A DNA stretch of 64,000 nucleotides from Alphaproteobacteria bacterium (GTDB taxonomy: Bacteria; Pseudomonadota; Alphaproteobacteria; Micropepsales; Micropepsaceae): positions 1-64,000 of the forward strand of contig JAFKEW010000048.1 of assembly GCA_017308375.1 (NCBI GenBank). The letters run 5' to 3'. This document shows, piece after piece, positions 17,292 through 25,403 of this stretch; within the stretch, counting starts at the first letter, position 1, and every line of letters starts with the position of its first letter. The notes below the pieces were generated by a model that was not told the DNA's origin, did no database searches, and worked only from the letters and a program-made list of their open reading frames with translations. Position numbers and translations under genes: made by a program.

Positions 17292-18455
17292 CTAGATGTT
17301 TCCAGCCGGTCGTGTGATCCGGGGGCGGCGCGTGTCTGGAATGGGCGGCGGCTGCGTCGCGGTCAGTAATCCCTCTTCGGCCGCTTTCTGCGGGTCCATG
17401 AACGTCATGCGATCGGCGATATATTCGCCCAAGGCTTCAGGGTTCTCCTTTGATGGAATCGGCGCATCGTATGTGAGCGGCAGGAAGGCGGTGAGCGCGA
17501 TCCTGTAGAGCGGCGCGGCGTACTCGAAGATGGTGCGCTGAGGCGTGGCGAGCAGCAGCGTGCTCCGGTCCACGGGATTGCCGTGAAGGAAATCGTTTCG
17601 GCAAACATAGAGCGTCTCGACCAGCCATGACGCCAGAGTCCGTTTCACCTTCGTCTTCCCGCCGGTGTCATGTGCGAGCTGGCCGCTGGCCGGAATCGCC
17701 CACCGCGTCCGCTCGATCAGCTCGAACACCTTTTTACGATCCGCCTGACCGCTTCCGCCCGGGTGAACCAGAATTTCAAAAGCGCTGACCCAGAGCGAGA
17801 CGATCCGGCCGACATCATAGAACGTCGTGTCGGTCCCGGCGGGCAGGAGCGAAGCCTGGTAGGCCATGTTGAGTGAACGCATCAGCGCCACGTCCTCCCA
17901 TGCCGGCTCATGGGCCTCATATCGGCGGCGCCAACGTGCCAACAGCGCGCTGAGGAGTGGTTCGTCGATGTCGCTCGCCGCGAGCGGCGTGCGGAAGATG
18001 GTCGGTGATGACTGGCCTCGGAAGCTAGACACCATATGCGTCCCGAGGATGGCCGGTGTGCTGCCGATGACGTCCTTGTAATGCCGGTCGAGCATCCACG
18101 GGTAGATCGCGAAGGCCTCGCCGAACAGAACGCGGTGCCCGCGCGGATAGCGAAGCTCCATAGCGCGCCCGTGGGTGATGGCCGACAGTGCGATGGTGTC
18201 TCGGAAACTTCCCAGGGCGGCGACGTCGCGGAAGCGTGGTGGCGCATCGGCATCGAGCAGGAGGACGGCCGGCTCGAACTTCTCTCCGAAATTATCCGTG
18301 AAGCGATTGAGGAATTGCTTGAACGTCGGATGGGCGCGCTTCAGGGCTTTGACGCGAGGGTCATGAGCCGGCGCGATCGCCGCGATCTCGCAGTCGACGG
18401 CCTGGTCGAGGGGCACGTTGGGCAGGACGAACACCGGCGTCCATTCGACGGTCAT
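17292..18455 (-). CDS. HEPN-motif protein of unknown function
   Basis: The 387-residue product contains CRNDFLHGN near residue 285, with Arg286 and His291 forming the RX4H signature of HEPN ribonucleases, set in a helical region (FELIERTRWAI; TLASWLVETLYVCRNDFLH). The rest, including ALSAITHGRAMELRYPRGHRVLFGEAFAIYPW, has no family that I recognise. ApeA-like HEPN proteins have similar size and layout. A GAGGA ribosome site precedes the ATG. It lies between the Cys/His protein and the exported nuclease in the integrase operon. An RNA-cleaving abortive-infection role is inferred from the motif only. Confidence 0.7.
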   Translation of the reverse strand: MTVEWTPVFVLPNVPLDQAVDCEIAAIAPAHDPRVKALKRAHPTFKQFLNRFTDNFGEKFEPAVLLLDADAPPRFRDVAALGSFRDTIALSAITHGRAMELRYPRGHRVLFGEAFAIYPWMLDRHYKDVIGSTPAILGTHMVSSFRGQSSPTIFRTPLAASDIDEPLLSALLARWRRRYEAHEPAWEDVALMRSLNMAYQASLLPAGTDTTFYDVGRIVSLWVSAFEILVHPGGSGQADRKKVFELIERTRWAIPASGQLAHDTGGKTKVKRTLASWLVETLYVCRNDFLHGNPVDRSTLLLATPQRTIFEYAAPLYRIALTAFLPLTYDAPIPSKENPEALGEYIADRMTFMDPQKAAEEGLLTATQPPPIPDTRRPRITRPAGNI

Positions 18456-18478
18456 ACGCTATTCCTCAGATGGCAGGC

Positions 18479-19678
18479 CTAGCCGGGGGGCTGTTCGCTC
18501 TTCCATAGGCGATGCTGCTCGCGCAGCTCCGCCTCGATCGCCGCTAGCCGGGCCCCGTAATCCAGGCCGTTTGCGCTTCTGGCGGCGACCTCGGAGGACG
18601 CAATGACGAGACGCCACGCGCCATAGTCGTGAAAGGGATTGAGTCCAATGACGTTGCCGAGCGCGAGATCGCTGGGCGGCGGCGCGGCCAACAGCTTCGC
18701 GAAGGCTGTGGTCGCGGCGATCATGTTCCAATCGGAGACGAACAACACCAGCGCGCAGAGGGCAAGCAGAACGGGTGGAGCGCCTTTCCATCGATAAATT
18801 TCGGGATGTCGCTTACCGAAATCGATGCCGCCGTTCGCAGCGACGAAGGTGCAGAGCGAGATCGCGGCCTCATAGTAGGGCTGGAGTTTGGTGGCGTCGA
18901 AAACCTCGCGCCCATGGTTTTTCCGGGCGAGCTCGGCCGCCTGTCGCCACGTCGCCTCTTCGAAAGGCAGGATGCCGCCTTTCACCAGATCGAACAGATC
19001 GAGGTGCTCTTCGGTGAATTGCTTCTTCGCGGCGGCTTTCCAATCGAAGGCCGGCATGTCGCCTTGGGAGGGGTGGAACGGCCAGCGCTGATGGTAGGGA
19101 TGTCGCTGGAGCGCCTGTGTCCATGGGATCGCCTCTAGCGGCAAGGACACCGTGAAGCGGGTGGCGGACTTGAGATCGAAAAACCACTGCCGCATGTCCC
19201 GGATGCGACGTTGGTCAAAGATACCCTGCTCTATGCCCTTGCAGACGAGAAGCCGGATTGCGCGCGTTTCTACGCTTTTTTCTGATCCGAAGTCGAAAAG
19301 GCTGTCCTGAGTCGAGCGCGTTTCGTCGTCGCCGTAGAATTCACAGAACGGATGATGGGCGTCGCCGCCGCTGGGATCGACAAATCTGAAATGTGCCTGT
19401 CGGAGAACCGCCTTAGAGGCCCGAGATCTTGCCGATCGAACGACGCCAGCACCGAATTTGCCGCACGATGAGCATTGAATATCGGCGCGGATCGCATCGC
19501 CAAACCCGCTGAGAAGTTCAGCCCCGTCGCGGTCCTGCGTTGGTTGTGCGCCGGTCATCAGGGTCGCGAGCTGGTCAACGTCGAGTTCGCGCGCGAACCT
19601 TATAGAAAATGCAGTTGCTGGCATTTGCCTCCCCAGCGCCTTGATCGTATGCGCCGATCGAGCGACGCGACTACACAC
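18479..19678 (-). CDS. Cys/His-rich hypothetical protein in the integrase operon
   Basis: The protein has 399 residues if it begins at GTG 19678, which overlaps the DUF1016 stop by one base (TAGTG), or 381 from ATG 19624 with a close GGGGAGG site. CSSCGKFGAG and, some 40 residues on, DAHHPFCEFYGDD give C-x2-C and H-H-x2-C, a likely metal-binding site. The C-terminal half contains a hydrophobic stretch (APPVLLALCALVLFVSDWNM). I recognise no family. Its place between a nuclease and a HEPN-motif gene suggests a shared function with them. Confidence 0.65.
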   Translation of the reverse strand: MCSRVARSAHTIKALGRQMPATAFSIRFARELDVDQLATLMTGAQPTQDRDGAELLSGFGDAIRADIQCSSCGKFGAGVVRSARSRASKAVLRQAHFRFVDPSGGDAHHPFCEFYGDDETRSTQDSLFDFGSEKSVETRAIRLLVCKGIEQGIFDQRRIRDMRQWFFDLKSATRFTVSLPLEAIPWTQALQRHPYHQRWPFHPSQGDMPAFDWKAAAKKQFTEEHLDLFDLVKGGILPFEEATWRQAAELARKNHGREVFDATKLQPYYEAAISLCTFVAANGGIDFGKRHPEIYRWKGAPPVLLALCALVLFVSDWNMIAATTAFAKLLAAPPPSDLALGNVIGLNPFHDYGAWRLVIASSEVAARSANGLDYGARLAAIEAELREQHRLWKSEQPPG

Positions 19679-21057
19679 TACTTATCAATATTGGTGTTCT
19701 TCGTGGAGTGGTCAGTCATCTCGTTTATTGTCCTGAGATCAGCAAGGAAAGCCGTGCCGATTTCCACGGCCCGCTTGGCCGCGTCCGACTCGACATCCAC
19801 GCCGTGCGACGCCTCAAGCATGGATTGCAGGACGCCGTGCATTTGCCTGATGCTGGCTGTAGAAATCCCCAGGCCTTGCAGTTTGCCGAGCATCTGCGAG
19901 ATGCCCATCCGGCGCGGATCGATGCCCTTAGCGACGACGAGTTCACGCAGGGCGCGCTCGATTTCGATACGAAGCTTGACGACCGACATGAGCGGGAATT
20001 CCCGCCCAAGCTCCTCGACCGTCGGGAGATCTTCTTGGAGCTGAGGAGGGAGCGCCTGCGAAAGTTGATATTGAGCCACCCCCATCGGCTTGCTCGAATC
20101 TCGCAAGGCGTACTCGACGATCACCTCGTTGCGTCCCTTGCACAGGATGATGCCGATCGTCGGCTTGTCGTCGGGATGGCGCAATTGCTCGTCCACGGCC
20201 GACAGATAGAAATTCATCTTGCCCGCGAACTCGGGTTTGAAATCCTCGATCTTCAGCTCGATCACCACGAAGCAGCGCAGTCGCAGATGGTAGAACAGCA
20301 GGTCGAGGTAATAATCCTGCCCGCCGACTTCGAGATGGTACTGGCTGCCGACGAAGGCGAAGCCCTTGCCGAGTTCGAGGATGAGCGAGCGGAGGTGTTC
20401 GATCAGGCCGCGTTCGAGATCGCGCTCCAACATTTCGGGGCCGAGCGAGAGGAAGTCGAACGTATAGGGGTCTTTGAGAATCTGCTGGGCCAGCTCGGAT
20501 TGCTCCGCCGGAAGAGTCCGCGAGAAGTTGGTCAGCGCGCTTCCTTGACGGGCGAAGAGATTGCTTGCGATCTGGTGGGCGAGAACGTTCCGGCTCCAGC
20601 CGTACTCGATTGTCTGCCGGGCATACCAAGCGCGTTCTTCAGATGCCTTGGTGGCATCGAGAAGGAGCATGTTGTGGCCCCATGGCAATTGTGCAGCAAG
20701 CTGCTGCACAAATTCGCCGTCGGGCCAGGCCTCGGCGAAGGTGCGCATATATTTCAGGTTTCGGGCTGAAAGTCCGGTCATCTCGGGAAAGGCTTGGCGG
20801 AGGTCCTCCGACAGCCGGTCGATGACCTTGGCGCCCCAACCCTCGCGCTCCTGCCGACTCAGAATATCGCGACCGATAGTCCAATAGAGCATCACCAGCT
20901 CGCGATTGATGGACAGGCCGGCCCGGTGGCGGGCAGCGGCGATCTTCTGCTTCAGGTCTCCGACGAACGCGGCGTAGGTGTGTGCATTGACCTCGGTCGA
21001 GGGAGCGGAAGCCCTCGCTCGCCGAGAATGGACGGGTTTCGGCGGCCGAGAGGTCAT
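19678..21057 (-). CDS. PD-(D/E)XK nuclease-domain protein, DUF1016 (YhcG-like)
   Basis: The product has 459 residues from ATG 21057, whose ATGA overlaps the integrase stop. The N-terminal DUF1016_N region is recognisable (LYWTIGRDILSRQEREGWGA; FPEMTGLSARNLKYMRTFA), as is the C-terminal nuclease domain with YYLDLLFYHLRLRCFVVIELK, which supplies the Asp and the Glu-x-Lys of a PD-(D/E)XK site. YhcG-type proteins are implicated in DNA processing or recombination and often sit in restriction-modification or mobile contexts. A longer upstream start only reads into integrase sequence. The last 100 residues are helical and may be a C-terminal extension. Confidence 0.88.
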   Translation of the reverse strand: MTSRPPKPVHSRRARASAPSTEVNAHTYAAFVGDLKQKIAAARHRAGLSINRELVMLYWTIGRDILSRQEREGWGAKVIDRLSEDLRQAFPEMTGLSARNLKYMRTFAEAWPDGEFVQQLAAQLPWGHNMLLLDATKASEERAWYARQTIEYGWSRNVLAHQIASNLFARQGSALTNFSRTLPAEQSELAQQILKDPYTFDFLSLGPEMLERDLERGLIEHLRSLILELGKGFAFVGSQYHLEVGGQDYYLDLLFYHLRLRCFVVIELKIEDFKPEFAGKMNFYLSAVDEQLRHPDDKPTIGIILCKGRNEVIVEYALRDSSKPMGVAQYQLSQALPPQLQEDLPTVEELGREFPLMSVVKLRIEIERALRELVVAKGIDPRRMGISQMLGKLQGLGISTASIRQMHGVLQSMLEASHGVDVESDAAKRAVEIGTAFLADLRTINEMTDHSTKNTNIDK

Positions 21058-22295
21058 GCGGCCGCCTTCAGGCGCTTCTTCGCCAGCATGGCGCGGACGA
21101 ACTTGTCCCATTTCGCCATGCCGGCTCGCTTCTCAGCCATGTAGTTCCAGCGGTCGTAGTGCTTCGAGCTGACGTCCTGCAAAGCATGGTTTTGCAGGCG
21201 ATCGCGGATTTCCTTCGGGATGCCCGCTTTGCCGGTTAGCGTCTTGAAGGTCCGGCGTAGGTCGCGGTTCGTCACGTAGGGGATTACGCCGCGGTCGCGC
21301 TGGCGCCACATGAACGAATAGAGTGTGCCGTGGCTAACGGGCTTCGACGGGTCCTTGGCCGAAGGGAAGAACCAGCCGTATTCGTTGACATTGATGGACG
21401 AGATTAGCTCTGCCGCCAGAGCAGGCACCGGCACGGCATGGGGCTGTTCGTTCTTGGTCTTGGACCAGTCGATGATCTTCTCTTTGGCGTCCCACTGGTC
21501 GATGTGGAGATTTGCGATCTCCTCGACGCGCTGGCCGGTCAGCATGAGGATGCGGACCGCGCGCGTATACGGGGGATGGACAGGCGTATCGGGACACTCC
21601 AGCCAGCGGTAGAGCTGGACCCACTCCTCTTCGTCGAGCCAGCGCGTACCCTGGACCTTGGGTTCGGTCGGGATGCCTGTCGCCGGATTGAAGGGAATAC
21701 GGAAGCGCCGAGCGGATTGCTGCCGATAGTCGTTGTCGGACTTCATGCCCCAGCTAAAGGCGGCGTGGAGGTAGGAGCGCACATGATCCGCCATCGACTT
21801 GGCGCCGCGATCATAGATCGGGCGGATCAGTTCAATGATTTCCTCGGACTCGATCTCGCGGGCTAGGCGGTTGCGTCCGAGGGTGTCGGCAATTTTGTTC
21901 AGGCCCTTTTCGGCTTCCTTCCAGGAGGGTTTGTTCGCGGCCTTGAGCGACGCGACATATCCCTCGAAAAGATCGGCGACTGTGCCGGGACGCGTGTCCG
22001 TCGCGATCTTGATGCTTCGACCTTTCTGGATGACGTCGGCGAAGTCGCGCTTGAAAATCTCGCGGGCCTGGCCAAGCGTCATCGACGGGTAGGCGCCGAG
22101 CTTTTTCTTGGTTCGCTTCCCATCGCGCCACTGCTGCGCCATCCAGTCAGCCGTCACGCGCTTCGGCATGGGTTTGAGGACGAGGACGAGACGTCCTGTG
22201 CCGCGCCCTTCGCCATCGGCGAGGTTTTCTTGTTTCTGACTCATCTCGACGCGCTTCAGCGCATGTCGGATTGCTGTGTCGGTCAGGCTTGGCAT
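21054..22295 (-). CDS. tyrosine recombinase / phage-type integrase
   Basis: The 413-residue integrase begins at ATG 22295, preceded by AGGAGGAACGCC, an ideal ribosome site; the longer frame upstream is not needed. The catalytic domain shows LTGQRVEEIANL (first Arg), KTKNEQPH, TNRDLRRTFKTLTG (second Arg in box II, with Asp where many enzymes have His) and SSKHYDRWNY (nucleophile Tyr). The N-terminal part resembles P4-type island integrases (GAYPSMTLGQAREIFKR). It lies next to the truncated radC, as expected for an integrase at one end of an island, and is translationally coupled to the DUF1016 nuclease gene. Confidence 0.92.
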   Translation of the reverse strand: MPSLTDTAIRHALKRVEMSQKQENLADGEGRGTGRLVLVLKPMPKRVTADWMAQQWRDGKRTKKKLGAYPSMTLGQAREIFKRDFADVIQKGRSIKIATDTRPGTVADLFEGYVASLKAANKPSWKEAEKGLNKIADTLGRNRLAREIESEEIIELIRPIYDRGAKSMADHVRSYLHAAFSWGMKSDNDYRQQSARRFRIPFNPATGIPTEPKVQGTRWLDEEEWVQLYRWLECPDTPVHPPYTRAVRILMLTGQRVEEIANLHIDQWDAKEKIIDWSKTKNEQPHAVPVPALAAELISSINVNEYGWFFPSAKDPSKPVSHGTLYSFMWRQRDRGVIPYVTNRDLRRTFKTLTGKAGIPKEIRDRLQNHALQDVSSKHYDRWNYMAEKRAGMAKWDKFVRAMLAKKRLKAAA

Positions 22296-22381
22296 GGCGT
22301 TCCTCCTGGTCCCGCAACTGGGATCGGTCGAGGAGAAACGGGGATCGTTTGCTGGGATCGGAAAGCCGTTTTCAATACCTC

Positions 22382-22412
22382 TAACCGCCCCCAATTTGCC
22401 ATAACCGCCCCC
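22382..22412. repeat. paired 11-base direct repeats near the island end, possible integrase arm sites
   Basis: TAACCGCCCCC occurs at 22382-22392 and again at 22402-22412, exactly 20 bases apart. They lie between the integrase start and the radC junction, where arm-type integrase binding sites are usually found. The function is inferred. Confidence 0.4.
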
Positions 22413-22451
22413 TGTACGCAACGCGCAAAAAGCAGCTATTTCATTGATGAT

Positions 22452-23159
22452 TCAGCGGCATTGAGCGTGATCCAACGTGATCGAAAGAGGGGTAGTGGGG
22501 TGGTTGTGCACGAGTATGAGGGCCGAGGCGCCAAGCTCCAGCGCGCGCTTGACGATCTCGCGCGGATAGACCGGCGTGTGATCGACAGTGCCGCGGGTCT
22601 GTACTTCGTCGGCGATCAGGACATTCTTGCGGTCGAGGAACAGGGTACGGAATTCCTCGTTGGGGGCGCGCGCCATCGCGGCGGTGCAATAGTCGATCAG
22701 GGCCGCCCATGAACTGAGCGCGGGCCGGTTCAGCACCTGTGTGCGTGACAGACGAAGGGCCGCCGCGTGAATCACCTTCAGTGCGCTGACGGTCGTTTCC
22801 CCGATGCCATCGACGTCGAGCAGGCGTTCGGGCGGGGCCGCGATCACATCGGCAAAGCTGCCGAAGCGGGCGATCAAGGTTTTGGCCAGCGGCTTCACAT
22901 CGCGCCGCGGAATGGCGGCGAACAGCACCAGCTCCAGCAATTCGTAATCGGGCAGGGCATCGGCCCCGCCCGCCATGAAGCGGGCACGCAATCGCGCGCG
23001 GTGTTCGAGATAATGCGGTGGTTGCTGCGATGCTGGTGGTTCGAAGATGCGGGCGGCATCGGCAATGCCGTCCGCCCCGCCATTATCCACGATGCCGTCA
23101 GCCGGTATAGGGCGGCTTGTCCCAGCCTTTGGGCGAGCGGGTGAAGATTTCGACGCCAT
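22452..23159 (-). pseudogene. radC: radC (JAMM/MPN-domain protein) truncated at its 3' end
   Basis: The N-terminal helix-hairpin-helix part (LLDVDGIGETTVSALKVI) and the start of the JAMM domain (NEEFRTLFLDRKNVLIADE; ALILVHNHP) are normal. After HNHP the family continues with S-G-[DN]-P and S-x-x-D, completing the metal site, and then about 45 further residues. Here it changes to TTPLSITLDHAQCR and stops, so the Ser and Asp are missing. The 235-residue product from ATG 23159 should have no JAMM site. The gene start overlaps the map 3' end by 62 bases. Truncation by island integration is the simplest explanation. Confidence 0.85.
22485..22510. other. probable island/chromosome junction (att site) inside radC
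   Basis: On the minus strand radC reads normally through His-Asn-His-Pro (22508-22497) and then departs at once from the family sequence. The departure point near 22496 is taken as the junction. The other junction, with the missing radC end, is not in the window, so the exact core repeat cannot be defined. Confidence 0.6.
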
Positions 23160-23991
23160 CCTGGGTGACACCAATGGAATGTTCGAACTGTGCAGACAGT
23201 GAGCGGTCGCGAGTCACCGCCGTCCACCCGTCATGAAGCACTTTTACGCCATAGCCGCCAAGATTGATCATCGGTTCGATGGTGAAGAACATGCCGGGCT
23301 TGAGCGCCAGCCCATGGCCCGCGCGGCCGTAATGCACGATGTTGGGCAGGCTGTGAAAAATCTTGCCGACGCCATGGCCGCAGAAATCGCGCACGACCGA
23401 GCAGCGCTCCTCATCTTCGGCATAGGACTGGATGGTGTGGCCGATGTCGCCGGTGGTGGCGCCGGGCTTCACGATATTGATCGCGCGCATCATCGATTCA
23501 TAAGTGATGTCGATCAGGCGCATCGCTTTGCGCTTGACCGCGCCCACCGGGTACATGCGGCTGGTGTCGCCGTGCCAGCCGTCGACGATCACGGTGACGT
23601 CGATGTTGATGATGTCGCCGTCGCGCAACGGCTTGTCGTTCGGAATGCCGTGGCAGACCACGTGATTGATGGACGTGCACAGCGTGTTGCGATAGCCGCG
23701 ATAGCCGAGGCAGGCGGGAATGGCGCCGTGATCGACAATGTATTGATAAGCCACCTTGTCGAGTTCGGCGGTGGTGACACCAGGCTGAACCAGCGGCACC
23801 ATCAGGTCCAGCACCTCGGCCGCCAGACGGCCCGCCTTGCGCATGCCGGCAAAGCCGTCTTCGTTATGCAGGCTGACGGCAAAACTCGCCCGCCGCGCCG
23901 CCTCGAAGGCGCCTTCGTCGGGCATCACACCCAAATCGCCCGTCAAACCAGTGTCGCCTGCCAGACCGGCATCGCTTGCAAAAGATGACAC
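23098..23991 (-). CDS. map: type I methionine aminopeptidase
   Basis: The 297-residue enzyme removes N-terminal Met from new proteins. The pita-bread fold is clear: SINHVVCHGIP, DIINIDVTVIVDGWHGDTSRM (metal Asp pair), CGHGVGKIFH (metal His), FFTIEPM (Glu) and QFEHSIGV (Glu). The first 30 residues (DAGLAGDTGLTGDLGV) are a low-complexity extension not found in the core enzyme; the GTG start at 23991 has an AAGG site, but an internal ATG before PDEGAFEAAR is also possible. It precedes and overlaps radC. A SPKGWDKPPY C-terminus is usual in the alphaproteobacterial group. Confidence 0.95.
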   Translation of the reverse strand: MSSFASDAGLAGDTGLTGDLGVMPDEGAFEAARRASFAVSLHNEDGFAGMRKAGRLAAEVLDLMVPLVQPGVTTAELDKVAYQYIVDHGAIPACLGYRGYRNTLCTSINHVVCHGIPNDKPLRDGDIINIDVTVIVDGWHGDTSRMYPVGAVKRKAMRLIDITYESMMRAINIVKPGATTGDIGHTIQSYAEDEERCSVVRDFCGHGVGKIFHSLPNIVHYGRAGHGLALKPGMFFTIEPMINLGGYGVKVLHDGWTAVTRDRSLSAQFEHSIGVTQDGVEIFTRSPKGWDKPPYTG

Positions 23992-24141
23992 GCCTTCAAC
24001 CTTTCTTTTTGCGGCCTCCGGTTTCTTGCGAACGGGCCGCTTGTGGCCTCGGCCACTCCGGGCTTTTCTTACACCCGGTGCGGGGGTTCACGCAAAGTTT
24101 CCGCCTTTTCCACCGCCAATTCTCATGAGATAGGCATTGCC

Positions 24142-24900
24142 ATGAGCGAAACAATCGTAACCGCCGCCGTGCTGGTGATCGGGGATGAAATCCTCTCCGG
24201 CCGCACCCAGGATACCAACACCAATGCCATTGCGCGGTTTCTGGGCGCGCTCGGCATCGATCTGCGTGAGGTCCGCGTGGTGGGGGATGTCCAGGATGAG
24301 ATCGCTGCCGCGCTGAACGCGCTCAGGGCCCGCTACACTTACGTTTTCACCACCGGCGGCATCGGCCCCACCCATGACGACATCACCGCCGATGCGGTGG
24401 CCAAGGCCTTCGACGTCGGCATCGATTACCACCCCGATGCGATGGCGCTGCTGGCCGTCCGCTACAAGCCGGGGGAGTTCACCGAGGCCCGCAAACGGAT
24501 GGCGCGCATTCCCTTCACCGCCACCTTGGTGAGAAACCCGGTCTCGACCGCGCCGGGCTTCCAGATCGGCAATGTCTTCGTGATGGCAGGGGTGCCGATG
24601 ATCATGCGCGCGATGCTGGAAGACATTGCCCCCCGGCTGACCCGCGGCCAGGTGGTCCACGCCGCCACCATCAGCACACGGATGGCGGAGGGCCGTATTG
24701 CCGCAGGGCTGGCCAAAGTGCAGGCCGGCCATGCTTCGGTCGCAATCGGCTCCTACCCGTTCTACCGCGAAGACGGGTTTGGCACGCAACTGGTGGTCCG
24801 GGGCCGCGATTCGGCGGCGGTGGAAGAAGCGGCAGAAGCCGTGGAGGCCATGGTCCGGGCCGAGGGCGGAATCCCTGAACGCATCGGGAACCAAAGCTGA
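24142..24900 (+). CDS. CinA N-terminal / MoaB-like molybdopterin-binding domain protein
   Basis: The 252-residue protein has the MoCF_biosynth domain: AAVLVIGDEILSGRTQDTN, VFTTGGIGPTHDDITADAVAKAF and VFVMAGVPMIMRAML. It corresponds to the N-terminal half of CinA without the C-terminal amidase domain; such stand-alone proteins are common in Alphaproteobacteria and are annotated as competence/damage-inducible protein A-like. The precise substrate is not known. ATG 24142 directly precedes SETIVTAAV. It is divergent from map, with 150 bases between them. Confidence 0.88.
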   Translation: MSETIVTAAVLVIGDEILSGRTQDTNTNAIARFLGALGIDLREVRVVGDVQDEIAAALNALRARYTYVFTTGGIGPTHDDITADAVAKAFDVGIDYHPDAMALLAVRYKPGEFTEARKRMARIPFTATLVRNPVSTAPGFQIGNVFVMAGVPMIMRAMLEDIAPRLTRGQVVHAATISTRMAEGRIAAGLAKVQAGHASVAIGSYPFYREDGFGTQLVVRGRDSAAVEEAAEAVEAMVRAEGGIPERIGNQS

Positions 24901-25115
24901 ATTCGTGTAACATCCTGTCTCTGTTCGAGAAAAAGGCGTGACAAGCGGTTTTCGGTCTTCTAGCTTAACCATGGCTGGGCGCGCCCGGGGCTGTATTCAG
25001 GGGCCGCCGCCCACGCGCATTGGGAGCATAAAGCGGATTTTCGCGGGGCCATCCGAGCCCGAGATTGGCGCGTTCGCCATGCGCATGGCTGAACGCAAGG
25101 GAGCCAGATAACACA

Positions 25116-25391
25116 ATGTCAGCAAAGCGCATCCTGGGTGCCGCGATCTGCGGTGTGGTGGTGGCGATAGCCGGTGTGGCCATGGCGACCGGATTCACCT
25201 CCAGCCGGCAGACCGACTTCTTCGCCGCCGGAAATCATCAATTCTATGTCTGGTGTGCCGGCAGCTCCGACTACTTCGCCGACGAACGCGGGGCCAACGC
25301 CGAAGAGGCACAGATGAAGCTCTACAACGCCGTGAAGGCAGCGGGCAAAACCACCTGCTGGCCGGTGTGGCAGGGCCGCGTCGCCAGCTAG
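25116..25391 (+). CDS. small exported or membrane-anchored protein, function unknown
   Basis: The 91-residue product starts with a hydrophobic segment (ILGAAICGVVVAIAGVAMA) that could be a signal peptide or anchor. The remaining 60 residues contain two Cys (YVWCAGSSDYF; TTCWPVWQG) that might form a disulfide in the periplasm. The start is ATG 25116. Its only near neighbour is ccmI on the opposite strand, ending 12 bases away. No family was recognised. Confidence 0.65.
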   Translation: MSAKRILGAAICGVVVAIAGVAMATGFTSSRQTDFFAAGNHQFYVWCAGSSDYFADERGANAEEAQMKLYNAVKAAGKTTCWPVWQGRVAS

Positions 25392-25403
25392 GGCGGGGAC
25401 GAT

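Noticed and set aside
22296-22500. tRNA gene as island attachment site
   Set aside because: No cloverleaf or T-loop sequence is present; the junction is inside radC instead.
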